A stretch of 64,000 nt of DNA from CAIVVT01 sp963838205 (GCA_963838205.1 CAWIQF010000015.1:62001-126000); one strand, 5' to 3'; counted from the stretch's first letter, positions 26,387 through 36,402 are shown. Made by a program: numbers and translations. The notes: generated from the sequence alone by a model not told the origin.

Positions 26387-26585
26387 GCGCGGGGACACAC
26401 CTGCGGCGTCCTCGGCGGACGCCTTGGTGTCACCCTCGGAAGGAGGCTTGGTGGTCGTGCTTGAAGGTTAGATGGCCTCGGTGTCCCCCGCGCGAGAGGG
26501 GTTTGCGGTCAGTCCGCGGTTTTCGCGGGAGCGAAAGCAGGAGTTGAGGGGAAAAGAAAACGGGGAGCCCGAAGGCTCCCCGTTT
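26387..26585. repeat. 200-bp palindrome-containing repeat, copy 2
   Basis: This is a near-identical copy of 26056-26254, displaced by exactly 331 bases, which implies a very recent duplication. It carries the same GCGCGGGGACAC inverted ends and ends in the same hairpin. The 91 bases upstream of it (26296-26386) are not repeated. Confidence 0.85.
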
Positions 26586-26586
26586 T
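26557..26586. terminator. Terminator-like hairpin, copy 2
   Basis: The same hairpin, here with a 13-bp stem (AAAACGGGGAGCC / GGCTCCCCGTTTT), loop CGAA. Confidence 0.7.
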
Positions 26587-26735
26587 CTATCACGGATCCA
26601 CTTTCTGAAACACGCGGCTCGGTGACAGTGGCGGCGCGGTGACAACGCGAAGAACCGCTCCCTGACGGTCGCGGCTCTGAAACACACGGCTCTGAAACAC
26701 GCGGCGTGGGATTGAGAGCAGGAGTGGCTGGCAAA

Positions 26736-26767
26736 GGAAACGGGGAGCCCGAAGGCTCCCCGTTTCC
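26736..26767. terminator. Terminator-like hairpin, copy 3
   Basis: The same core again with a 14-bp perfect stem (GGAAACGGGGAGCC and its complement). The flanking sequence is only loosely related to the other copies, so the hairpin spreads or is conserved independently of the 200-bp repeat. Confidence 0.7.
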
Positions 26768-26780
26768 TATCACGGATCCG

Positions 26781-26940
26781 CTTTTTCAATCACTAATCCG
26801 CTTTTTCAATCACTAATCCGCTTTTTCAATCACTAATCCGCTTTTTCAATCACGGATCCGCTTTTTCAATCACGGATCCACTTTTTCAATCACCGATCCA
26901 CTTTTTCAATCACGGATCCGTTTTTTCAATCACGGATCCG
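26781..26940. repeat. 20-bp tandem repeat, eight units
   Basis: CTTTTTCAATCACTAATCCG and the variant ending CACGGATCCG occur eight times in exact 20-base register, preceded by a partial unit. The first three units are identical and later ones differ at two to three positions. It lies 29 bases downstream of the TonB receptor stop codon. It is a typical variable-number locus with no coding potential. Confidence 0.95.
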
Positions 26941-26968
26941 TTTTGATGGTTGACGTTGGCGCGGAAGC

Positions 26969-29900
26969 TCAGAAGGTGAACTTGGCGCTGAGCTGGATGC
27001 TGCGGGAGTTGCTCGGGAAGACCTGGGACGGGTCATAGAAGTTCAATCCGCCCGGCTCCAGGAAGTTGTGGGCCGCGCCACCGGTGTAACCGACGGAGGC
27101 GATGTCGTTGGTATGGGAGCCGGTGTACTGCGGGTGGTTCAGGAGATTGTAGAACCGGCCGCCGAACTCGAGTTTGTAGCCTTCCTTAAAGACGTTGAAG
27201 CGCTTGAAGAGGGCGAAATCGACGTTGTCGATGGGGTTGAGGTGGGCGGTATTGCGGCCGCCGGTGGGCATGACGCCCTTGGGTGCCTTAACGTAGCGGG
27301 CGGTGGGGTCGTTGACCAGGTAGGCCACGGTCTCGCCGGCGGTGTTGGTCAGAGCAGTCATTGTCGAGCCGGTGTTCCCGGTGCCTTGAATATTGATCCA
27401 GGTGCGATCGCCGGCGGTGTCGCCGTTCATGTTGGAGTCGACTCCGCTCTGGATGGTGTAGAGGGTGCCGGTCTCATAGGTATAGATGGGGGAGAACTCC
27501 CAATTGCCGATGAGGTTCTTCTTGAACCAGTTGCCGGTCTTGAAGTAAGGCAAGTCGTACACCGAGGCCATGGTGAAGCGCTGGCGGTGATCAAGGGCCG
27601 AGTTGGAGCGGTCGGCGTTGAGGTTCTGGAAATCCTCGCCACGGCGGGGCGTGGTGTAAGTGGAGAAGACTTCGGCCGTGGAATTGTCGATGTTGTGGCT
27701 ATAGGTGTAGGAACCGACGAACTGGAGGCCGTTGTGGAGGCGGCGGGTGACCTGGGTGGCGAGACCGTGGTAGGTGGAAGCGCCCATGGGCATGTAGGCC
27801 ACGATGTTGGATTGGAAGCCGGCGGCGAGGTACTGCGGCAGGAAGTGGCCGCCCGCGTTGTAAATGTCGGTGAGGTTCGTCAGACTGTTCGTAAGTTGGT
27901 CCAGTTGGCCCTGATTGGGCATGGAAAGGAACACGGGCAGGGAGTTATCCGCGTTGACGACGGCCTGCACATTGATGCGGTCCTGGATGGGCAGGTCGAG
28001 GCCGCGCGTGCCGAGGTAGCGCACTTCGACGGTATAGTCCTCGCGGAAGACATGCTGGATGCCGATGTTCCACTGGAGGGACTTGGGTAGCTTCTGATCG
28101 GGGATGTAACCGCCGGTGTTGGCGCGGGCATCGGCCTGGTCGAGAGTCCCGGAGGAGGCGCTGGGCGGAATGCCGCCGCCGGCCAGGAAGCCGGAGCCGG
28201 CGTTGCCGCCGACGTCCACGGTCTGATTGAACTGGGGCGGGGTCGAGAGCAAGCCGAGGTTGTCGAACAGCACATCGTAGTTGATGCCGAAACCGGCGCG
28301 GATGGAGGTCTTGCCGCTTTCTCCGGGCGAGTAAGCCACGCCGATGCGGGGCTCGAAGTTGAAGTTCTGCGGCTTGGGATCGTTGAACATGATCAGGCCG
28401 GGCACGTCGGAGATGGCGTTGACCGTCTGGAGGCGCTCGGCATAGGGCAGCGTAGTGCGCTCATAGCGCAGGCCGAGGTTGACGGTGAGGTTGGGCCTGA
28501 GCTTAATGGAGTCGTTAGCGTAGGCGCCGAACATGATCTGGTCGCCGTAGTAGATGAAGTTGCCGGTGGTGCGCTCGCCGAGGTAATCGGGGATGTAGTC
28601 GAACAAGTAGTCGCTGAGGTAGCTGTACTCGTAGTCGCCGCGAGCGCGCTGGGTGAAGTACTGCGGGCTGATGTACTTCTTGAAGTCGCCGCCGAAGGTA
28701 AGGGTGTGACGGCCCTTGATCCAGGAGACGTTGTCGGTGATCTGGTACAGGTTCTGAATGCCGCCCTGCGGCGCGTTAGGATCTGCGCCGATCTGTACGC
28801 CGCCCAGATCGAAGATCTGGAGGTTGGGGAACTCGTCGAGGCCGGGGAACTTCTGCGAGCCGACGTTATAGACCGCGGAGTTGCGGTTGAAGCCCAAACG
28901 GAGCTCGATTGGTGAGAGTTGGCGAGAAGTTGTGGAACTCGGTCAGGGTGGCGAGGTAGTTGGGCACCGTCAAGGGAACCCAGAAGGTGGGCAACTGGGC
29001 GGAGGTATCTTCCGTAGCGGAGTTGTTGCGGACGTAGCGGCCGCGGAGGCTGTCCTTATCGCTGAGGTTGTAGTCGATCGAGACCAGATAAGTGTAATTG
29101 TTGGTGTAATTGGGCGCGGCGAAGGAGTACTGGCCGAGGGGGATGGTATAGGTGGTGGTACCCGCGGGGCACGCGCCGTTGCTGAGTCCCAACTGGGTGC
29201 CGGGGCAGATGACGGGATAACCGCCGCTGACGGCAGGAGCGACGGCCGTGCTCTGCGGGGGCAGGTAGGTTTTCAGAATGTTCAGATTAGTCTGGTTGAT
29301 CCCGGGAATGCTGGCCAGCATGTTATAGCCATCGGTGGTGGGGGCAAAGATCTGGCCGCCGGTGCCGGTGGAGCCAACGGGATTGTACTCGTAGTCGAAG
29401 AAGAAGAAGAGCTTGTTGCGCTTGATCGGGCCGCCGATGTCGCCGCCGAAGCGGTTGTTGTCGTAGCGCGGCTGCGAGGTTTGGCCGGCGACGATCTGCG
29501 ACTGGTCGAGGGCGTTGAGGTTGCGGTTATCCAGGTATTCATAAGCCGCGCCATGGAACTGGTTGGTGCCGCCCTTGAGGACCTGGTTGAACTGGCCGCC
29601 GGAGGAGTGGCCGAACTCCGCTCCGAATTGGTTCTGGAGGATCGAGAACTCGGCGACGGCATCGTTGGGGATGCCGGCCATGGGCCCGGTGACGCTCTTG
29701 CTGTTGTTGTCGATACCCTCAACCATGAAGTTGTTGTTGCGGGGGCGCTGGCCGCCGACCGAGGGGCCGGTGCCGACGCCGACGGCGCCGCTGGTGGAGA
29801 CGCCCGAGGTATAGAGCGCGAGGTTGAGGACGCCGGAGCCGGAGCTCATGGTCGGCAGGTCGGCCATTTCCTTGGCGTCGAAAGTGCTCTGGACCTGAGC

Positions 29901-30302
29901 GGTGGTGGTATCGATGGTGGAAGCTGCGCCGACGACTTCGACGACGGTCTTGGACTCACCAATCTGAAGAGTGACATTGGCCGTAGACTCGACGTTCAGG
30001 GTGACCTGAACGTTCTTCATCTCGGCGACGCTGAAGCCCTTGGCAGTCACCTTGAGATCGTAAGCGCCGACCGGCAGGTTGGGGAACCTGTAGGTACCGG
30101 CGGAAGACGAAGTGGTGGTGGTCTGGACGCCGGTGGAGACATGGGTGGCCACGACCGCAGCGCCGGGAACGGTGGCGCCGGTGGCGTCGTAAACGGTGCC
30201 GACCAATTCGCCGCTCACCGACTGAGCGCTGACCAATGCGGGAAAGAGCAGGAAGCAGAGGGCGATAACCCCGAGCCAGATGCCCCAAGAAGACTTATGC
30301 AT
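26969..30302 (-). CDS. TonB-dependent receptor with carboxypeptidase-regulatory-like domain, about 1110 aa, frameshifted
   Basis: The start ATG at 30302 has GGGAGG seven bases upstream. A signal peptide (LGVIALCFLLFPALVSAQ) precedes a carboxypeptidase-regulatory-like domain (GELVGTVYDATGATVPGA). The plug follows with QRPRNNNFMVEGIDNNS and GGDIGGPIKRNKLFFFFDYE. The frame breaks at 28899-28912. The second frame carries the barrel from LRLGFNRNSAVYN to the terminal SIQLSAKFTF, with a C-terminal Phe as in outer-membrane barrels. One extra base in CCAATCGAGCTCCG explains the break. Both halves are otherwise intact, so error or a recent mutation is likely. The substrate is unknown. Confidence 0.88.
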
Positions 30303-30967
30303 ACTAACCTCCCGTCAAGATTCTAAAAATCGATCCGACCCGCCAAGAACCGCCTGGAAAGGCGGCTTCCCGGCCGAAGAGCTAACAAACTCAGAACAAG
30401 CCGGCCCCCGAACGAAGATCGTGGCCCCCCCGTCCCGGCGAACGAAGGGTTCCGCGTGCCTGCAATGAGCCGGAGCCGGCGAGCGCCGGGCCAGGGCCGA
30501 CTGAGGCCGATGGGGCGGGCGGACGCTCTTACGACTGCGGTAAAAAACGTGGGCCGCAACAGGGCGGCAAAGGTGGGGGCGCTAGGCCGAGCGGCGGCGG
30601 AGCGCGCGCGGACAGAGCTAGCGAGATGGCCTCGGGACCCCATATCGGACCGGAGTTTCAGGCCTTTGACTCGTAGAATTATGGCAGAAGCAATCATCAC
30701 TGCCGGAACCCGAAGCACTACCCTAACCGGTGGCGCGGAACGCCGGGCAGAGGCCCGACGGCCAGCCGGTCACAACTGATATACAGGAATTGTAACATCA
30801 GTCACACTGGAAAAGGCAACGACCGTTGGGGCTAACTGGAAAAAAGACGTTCGAGTCCGGTAAATAGGCTAGTTTAGTGCTGGAATTCGCGACGATCGGA
30901 TATGCTTAAGGGTTAGATTCGGCGCGTCTTCGCCGGCAGAAGGCCCTTTCACAGGAGAATTATTAAG
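30303..30967. other. 665-bp intergenic region between divergent genes
   Basis: No gene or RNA could be supported. A small hairpin CCGCC-TGGAAA-GGCGG lies at about 30350 in the leader of the TonB gene. The last 150 bases before 30968 are AT-richer and probably hold the promoter of the oxidoreductase gene. Confidence 0.6.
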
Positions 30968-32239
30968 ATGAGTCAAGAATACTCCCGCCGCAGTTTCGTG
31001 AAGACGGCGGCGGCGCTGGCGGCTCCGGCGATACTCGGGGCGCAGGGGGCGAACGAGCGGATCAACCTGGGGTGGATCGGCACGGGGACGCGGGGGCGCT
31101 ACCTGGAGGAGCGGGCATACGCGGGCAGCGCGGCGCGGATCAAGATTGTGGCGCTGTGCGACACGTTCAACGCGAACCTGGCGCAGGGCAAGGATGTGGT
31201 TCAAACTAAAGGGCAAAACACGCCGAAGACGTATGTGGATTATCGCGATCTGCTGGCCGACAAAGAGGTGGAGGCGGTGGTGATTGCGACGCCGGAGCAC
31301 CTGCACTGCCGGATGCTGCTGGACGCGATTGCGGCGGGCAAAAACGTGTACGTGGAGAAGCCGCTGGCGCACACGTTGGAGGAGGCGCAGGAGATCATGC
31401 GGGCGGTGGGGCGGTCGAAGAGCGTGATCCAGGTGGGCACGCAGAACCGCTCGAACAGCCTGTACCAGATGGCTAAGACGATGATTTCACAAGGGATGAT
31501 CGGCGACTGCCACTACGTGCGGGCGTTCTGGTACCGGAATGCGGAGCCGAGTGGGGCGGCGGCGTGGCGGTATCCGATCGATCCAGCGCTGACGGAGGCG
31601 AACGCGGACTGGCAGAAGTTCCTGGGGCCGGCGCGGGAACGGCCGTTCGATCCGCACCGCTACCGGCAGTGGCGGCTGTATTGGGACTATTCGAGTGGCA
31701 TCGCGACCGACCTGATGGTGCACCAGACCGACGTCACGGCGTTCGTGCTGGGGCGCGGGATTCCGTCAACGGTGGTGGCGACAGGGGGCGTGTTGCGGTG
31801 GACCGTGGACGACGACCGGGACGTGCCGGACACGTGGAGCGTGCTGCTGGATTATCCGGACAAGCTGCACGTGAACTACTCATGCTACCTGGGCAACGCG
31901 CACAACGGATACGGCGAGCAGTATCTGGGCAACGAGGGCACGATCGAGGTGTTAAACCGGTCGACGCTGAACTTCTACCCGGAAGTGTATCGGCCCAATA
32001 TGCCGGAGATCGTGAAGAACCGGAAGGAGATGACGATCTCTCTGCCGGGCAATGACAACCTGGCGGTGGAGGCGCACATCCGGAATTTCCTGAACGCGAT
32101 CCGCGGGCTGGAGAAGCCGATCGCGCCACCGCAGGCGGGCTACGAGGCGGCGGTGCCGGGGTTCCTGTCGGTGCTGAGTTACAAGCAGAACAAGAAAGTC
32201 CTGTGGGACGCGAAAGCGGACACGTACCGGCTGTCGTAA
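30968..32239 (+). CDS. Gfo/Idh/MocA-family oxidoreductase with Tat signal, 423 aa
   Basis: This is an NAD(P)-dependent sugar or inositol dehydrogenase-like protein. The Tat motif SRRSFVKTAAALAAPAILG at the N-terminus predicts export. The Rossmann motif is LGWIGTGTRG, and the conserved EKP motif is in NVYVEKPLAHT. The C-terminal domain includes SGIATDLMVHQTD, with the usual Asp/His region. AGGAG lies 11 bases upstream of the ATG. A folded, cofactor-loaded protein exported by Tat fits this bacterial subfamily. The substrate is unknown. Confidence 0.9.
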   Translation: MSQEYSRRSFVKTAAALAAPAILGAQGANERINLGWIGTGTRGRYLEERAYAGSAARIKIVALCDTFNANLAQGKDVVQTKGQNTPKTYVDYRDLLADKEVEAVVIATPEHLHCRMLLDAIAAGKNVYVEKPLAHTLEEAQEIMRAVGRSKSVIQVGTQNRSNSLYQMAKTMISQGMIGDCHYVRAFWYRNAEPSGAAAWRYPIDPALTEANADWQKFLGPARERPFDPHRYRQWRLYWDYSSGIATDLMVHQTDVTAFVLGRGIPSTVVATGGVLRWTVDDDRDVPDTWSVLLDYPDKLHVNYSCYLGNAHNGYGEQYLGNEGTIEVLNRSTLNFYPEVYRPNMPEIVKNRKEMTISLPGNDNLAVEAHIRNFLNAIRGLEKPIAPPQAGYEAAVPGFLSVLSYKQNKKVLWDAKADTYRLS

Positions 32240-32420
32240 AGTGTCGCCAACCCGCATTTCTCGCAGAGAGGAAGCAGGCGTCGTCAACCGGGAGCGAAAA
32301 CTCGGGTGACAGACGACTCTCGGGCGTCAAGACTTGGGGGCAGACGGCTCTGTCTACACGGCGCAGAGGCCGTAGTGGGTGGACAGAGAAAGTCGTGCGC
32401 GCCTAGCAGCCCATGGTAGA

Positions 32421-32540
32421 GGTGCGTCGAAGGCAAAAAGCGGGTACAGCCACCGTTTTTCGCTGTGGCAGACCTTTTAGAATCGATGCGGCTTCGTGCG
32501 AAAAGCGGTGGCTGTCCCCGTTTTTTGCGTCGCATCGACT
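32421..32540. repeat. REP/BIME-like inverted repeat pair
   Basis: Two arms of about 42 bases (32421-32463 and 32498-32539) are imperfect inverted copies sharing CGGGNACAGCCACCG and TTTTTCGC, separated by about 35 bases. Transcribed DNA would form a long hairpin. The core CGGG-ACAG resembles the repeats around the RAYT at 21 kb. The rest of 32240-32591 shows no gene. Confidence 0.7.
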
Positions 32541-32591
32541 AGTTCCACGGGCTGATAGGACAGAGACGTCAGTCTCCAAGTTTTCGCGAAC

Positions 32592-34382
32592 TCACCAGCC
32601 GACGGGGTGGCCCTGGTTCTGCTGCTCGAGCCACTTCTCCAAGGGAGCGAAGTACTCGCGCAGGGCATTGGCGTCCATCTGGCGCGTGCCGGCGATTTTC
32701 TCCAGCGCATCGGGCCAGGGCTTCGAGACGCCCATTTCGAGCATGGCGTTGAGCTTGGCGCCGGCTTCCTTATTGCCGTAAATGGAGCAGCGGTGGAGCG
32801 GATCCTGGCAGCCCGCGGTCTGGCTGAGCGCCTTATGAAACTGGAACTGGAGCAGATCGGCGAGGAAGTAGCGGGTGTAGGGCACGTTGCCCGGCACGTG
32901 GTACTTGGCGCCGGGATCGAAGAACTCCTCGCCGCGCGGGGACGAAGGCGCGATGCCCTCGTATTTCAGGCGCAGCGCCCACCAGGCCTGGTTGTACTTT
33001 TCGGGCGGGATCTGGCCGGAGAAGACCTGCCAGCGCCACTGGTCGATCAGCAGGCCGAAGGGCAGGAAGGCGATCTTCTCGAGGGCTTTTTTCAGCAATA
33101 GTCCGGTGTCCTTGGAAGCGTCGGGAACCTTCTGGATGAAGCCGAGCTTCACGAGGTAATCCGGGGTGATGGAGAGGGCGATGGTATCGCCGATGGCCTC
33201 GTGGAAGCCGTCGTTGGCGGAGCCGCGGAACAGGAACGGCTGGTGGTCGTAGGCGCGCTGGTAGAAGTTGTGGCCGAGCTCGTGGTGGACGGTGAGGAAG
33301 TCCTCGGCGACGATGTCGATGCACATTTTCAGGCGCAGGTCCTCGACGTTGTCGAGATCCCAGGCGGAGGCATGGCAGATCACGTCGCGATCGCGCGGGC
33401 GAATGAACATCGAGCGCTCCCAGAAGGTTTTGGGCAGCGGTGCGAAGCCCAGCGATTCGAAAAAGCCTTCGCCGTAGCGGACCATCTGCAGCGGTTCGGT
33501 CTTGCGCTGAGTGAGAATCGCGGTGAGGTCGTAGCCGGGGTCGGCGTCCTTGGGCGCGAGCAGAGGGTAGAGGTTGTCCCAGGTCTGAGCCCAGATGTTG
33601 CCGAGGAGATGCGCCGGGATGGGGCCATTGGCGGGCACGATGTCGCCGTACTTTTCGCGCAGCTTCCAACGCGTGTAGGCGTGCAACTGGACATACAGCG
33701 GCTTGACCTGTTCCCACAGACGGTCGAGTTCCTTGGAGAAATCGTCGGGCGGCATGTCGTAGCCCGAGCGCCAGAGAGCGCCGGTGTCGGCGAAGCCGAG
33801 TTCCTTGGCGCCCTGGTTGGAGAGCTCGATCAGCCGGGCGTAGTCCTGGCGCATGGGCGGCGAGATGGAGTGCCATCCCTGCCAGACATCGAGGAGCTGT
33901 TTGGGATCGCGGCTGGTGGCCATGATCTTGGTAATGTCGTCGATGCTGAGACATTTCGACGCCGCGCCGGGAGGACAGTATTTGCCTTTGCCGTAGGTCG
34001 CGTCAAGCGAGGCCGCCAGACGCGCGACCTCCGCGTTCAGCTTGGGATCGGAGGGCGCGGGCAGGGTGATGCCGAGCTTGATCAGGAGCAGCTTGCGTTT
34101 GACATCCTCGGGCAGGGTTAGGCCGTCGAAGCGGGCAGCCTCTTTGGCCAGGCGGACCTGGATGGCGGTCAGCTTTTCGTTGGCCGAGGCGGAAATCGAC
34201 TGCGTGTCGTCAGTGATGTAGGTTTCCTGGACCCACTGCGCGACATTGGCGGCGTTGGAAGCAGCGAGCAGTTCGGTCTCGGCCTTATCGACAAAGGCGC
34301 GAGCCTGCTCCGGAGTGCGGCGCGAGCAGCCGGCCAACAGGGCCAGTGCGGCGGCCATGGTGATAATCAAAAACGTGCGCAT
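32592..34382 (-). CDS. M2-family peptidyl-dipeptidase (ACE-like) lipoprotein, 596 aa
   Basis: This zinc peptidase is related to angiotensin-converting enzyme and would remove C-terminal dipeptides. The zinc motif is H367-E368-L-G-H371 in VHHELGHNFYQ. The third ligand is Glu395 in FHEAIGDT, 24 residues after the second His, the same spacing as in ACE. A lipobox LLAGC with Cys19 after a hydrophobic leader predicts an envelope lipoprotein. The length matches a single ACE catalytic domain. It stands alone, 73 bases downstream of hisS in the same direction. Confidence 0.93.
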   Translation of the reverse strand: MRTFLIITMAAALALLAGCSRRTPEQARAFVDKAETELLAASNAANVAQWVQETYITDDTQSISASANEKLTAIQVRLAKEAARFDGLTLPEDVKRKLLLIKLGITLPAPSDPKLNAEVARLAASLDATYGKGKYCPPGAASKCLSIDDITKIMATSRDPKQLLDVWQGWHSISPPMRQDYARLIELSNQGAKELGFADTGALWRSGYDMPPDDFSKELDRLWEQVKPLYVQLHAYTRWKLREKYGDIVPANGPIPAHLLGNIWAQTWDNLYPLLAPKDADPGYDLTAILTQRKTEPLQMVRYGEGFFESLGFAPLPKTFWERSMFIRPRDRDVICHASAWDLDNVEDLRLKMCIDIVAEDFLTVHHELGHNFYQRAYDHQPFLFRGSANDGFHEAIGDTIALSITPDYLVKLGFIQKVPDASKDTGLLLKKALEKIAFLPFGLLIDQWRWQVFSGQIPPEKYNQAWWALRLKYEGIAPSSPRGEEFFDPGAKYHVPGNVPYTRYFLADLLQFQFHKALSQTAGCQDPLHRCSIYGNKEAGAKLNAMLEMGVSKPWPDALEKIAGTRQMDANALREYFAPLEKWLEQQNQGHPVGW

Positions 34383-34454
34383 GAATAGCGTCTCCCGCAG
34401 GGCAGTTTACACGAAACCGCGCAGCGAAGGCGGGAACCCCACCAGAGGGAGGTG

Positions 34455-35709
34455 TTAACGGCGGATGAGCGCGGCGAAGAGTTCCTCGCGGGTCACGTTG
34501 CGCTGCTCGGCCGCAGCCATGTCCTTCAAGGCGTAGACGCCGGCGGCGATCTCGTTATCGCCCAGCAGCAGCGCGAAGCGCGCGTTGAGCTTATTCGCGA
34601 GTTCCATGGCGCGCTTGACCTTGGCGTCGGTGGAGACTTCCACGACCACGCCGGCGCGCCGTAACTCGCGCGCGAGCAACGCGGCGTGGCGCACCGCTTC
34701 TTCGCCCATCGGAACGACGTAAAGGTCGAGCGGCGAGAGCGACGCTGCGTCGAGCCGCTCCTCGATGGTCATGACGAGACGGTCTTCTCCGATCGAGAAA
34801 CCGATGCCCGGCAGAGGAACGCGTGAGCCGAGCGACTCCGCGAGGCCGTCGTAACGGCCGCCGCCGAGGACGGAGTTCTGCGCGCCGAGCGCGCCGTGAA
34901 CGACCTCAAACGTCGTCTTGGTGTAGTAGTCCAGCCCGCGCACGAGACGCGGGCGGATTTCGTAGCGGATGTCACGCGCATCGAGCAACTCGCGCACGGC
35001 GGCAAAGTGCGTGGCGCACTCCGGGCCGAGATGATCGAGGATCGAGGGCAGGCGGCCGATGATGGGCTGGTCCTCGGGCACCTTGCAGTCGAGCACGCGC
35101 AATGGGTTGGTCTCGGCGCGCCGCCGGCAGTCCTCGCACATTGCGCTCTTCACTTCCTGGAGGCGTTGGCGGAGTTTTTCGATGAACGCGGGACGGCACA
35201 GCGGGCAGCCGACGGAGTTGAGGAGCAGGTGCGGCTGGTCGACTCCGCAGCGGATGAGGAGTTCGAGCACCAGTTCGATCAGCTCCGCGTCGATGACCGG
35301 CGATTCCGAGCCGATGACCTCCGCGCCGATCTGCGAGAACTGGCGGAAACGGCCTTTCTGCGGGCGTTCGCGGCGGAACATGGGTCCGAGGTAGAAGAAC
35401 TTTTTCAGCCCTGGGATCTGATCGAGGCGATGCTCGATGCAAGCGCGAATGACCGACGCGGTGCACTCCGGGCGCAACGTGAGCGACGTGCCGTCGCGGT
35501 CGTCCCAGGTGTACATCTCCTTGGAAACGATGTCGGTGTCGGAGCCGACACCGCGGGCAAACAACTCCGTCAGCCTCGAAGATCGGAGTGCGGATCTCGC
35601 CGTAGTTGTAAGCGCGAAAAACCTGGCGGGCGACCGTCTCCACGTGGTTCCAGACCGCCGAGGAGGGAGGAAGAATGTCGCGCGTGCCTCGAACTGCCTT
35701 AACCTGCAT
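34455..35709 (-). CDS. hisS: Histidyl-tRNA synthetase, frameshifted near the N-terminus
   Basis: The enzyme charges tRNA-His in the cytoplasm. The N-terminus VKAVRGTRDILPPSSAVW and NYGEIRTPIFE are in one frame. The continuation LTELFARGVGSDTDIVSKEM, motif 2 (RFRQFSQIGAEV), RGLDYYTKTTFEV, GGGRYDGL and the class II motif 3 (GIGFSIGEDRL) are in another. The switch is at 35568-35580, where one extra G in TTCGAGGCTGACG explains it. The start ATG (35709) lies inside the left arm of an inverted repeat. Only one hisS is seen and the enzyme is normally essential, so a sequencing or assembly error is the simplest reading. Confidence 0.93.
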
Positions 35710-35881
35710 TTCTCACACCTCTTCGGCTGCAACGCGAGATAGACTCGCGTCTACTTCGTTGCGCTCGCTCGCCGTGCTCGATGTACCCTCCAGGTACACC
35801 TCCGCGCGCCTCCCTTCGCGCGCCTCGTATCCACGGGCCGCTCTCGCGTTTCGCTCGCGAAGGGTGGGAGAAATGCAGGTT
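35701..35881. repeat. 181-bp element with 19-bp terminal inverted repeats, overlapping the hisS start
   Basis: AACCTGCATTTCTCACACC at 35701-35719 is the inverted copy of 35863-35881, with one mismatch. The interior has further small palindromes (CGCGAG...CTCGCG; GTACC...GGTAC). It fills the hisS/carbonic anhydrase gap. The left arm holds the hisS start codon and ribosome binding region. No protein is encoded. It looks like a MITE or REP-type element. Confidence 0.75.
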
Positions 35882-35883
35882 CA

Positions 35884-36402
35884 TCATGAAACGGGGTCGT
35901 CCCGATATTGCTGGCGGTAGCGGATGTAGCGCTGGGCGTTCTGGCTGAAGCGCTCCCGCTCTTCCGCGGTGACCTGGCGGCGCACCTTGGCCGGAACGCC
36001 CATAACCATCGATCCGGGCGGCACGATCATTTCTTCCGGCACCAGCGCACCGGCGGCGACAACCGAGCCGCGGCCGATTCTAGCGCCGTTCAAAACGATG
36101 GCGCCGATGCCGATCAGGCAATCGTCCTCGACCACGCAGCCGTGCAGGCAGACCATGTGTCCGACGGTGACGCGATCTCCGATGAGCACGGGATACAGAT
36201 CGAGCTCGCCGTGCAGCACGGAGCCGTCCTGGATATTGGAATCGGCGCCGATTGCGATGCGATTGACGTCGCCGCGGGCGACGGCGGAGGGCCAGATGCT
36301 GGCGCGCTCGCCCATCGTGACGTCGCCGATCACGTGTGCGGCCTGATCGACGTAAGCCGAAGCCGCGATTCTGGGATAGATGCCTTGGTAGGGCCGGATC
36401 AT
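35884..36402 (-). CDS. Gamma-carbonic-anhydrase-like hexapeptide-repeat protein (YrdA/CaiE type), 172 aa
   Basis: The left-handed beta-helix signature is seen in repeated hexapeptides (IGDVTMGERASIWPSAV, IGADSNIQDG, VTVGHMVCLHGC, IGIGAIVLNGARIGRGS). Likely zinc ligands are His64, His82 and His87; the five-residue gap between the last two matches the family. The product is cytosolic and trimeric in characterised members, and carbonic anhydrase activity is not certain. The start codon lies within a 70-bp imperfect palindrome shared with the divergent S9 peptidase gene. Confidence 0.92.
   Translation of the reverse strand: MIRPYQGIYPRIAASAYVDQAAHVIGDVTMGERASIWPSAVARGDVNRIAIGADSNIQDGSVLHGELDLYPVLIGDRVTVGHMVCLHGCVVEDDCLIGIGAIVLNGARIGRGSVVAAGALVPEEMIVPPGSMVMGVPAKVRRQVTAEERERFSQNAQRYIRYRQQYRDDPVS

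Noticed and set aside
30838..30870. tRNA-like T-loop (GTTCGAGTCC)
   Set aside because: No acceptor, D or anticodon stems surround it.
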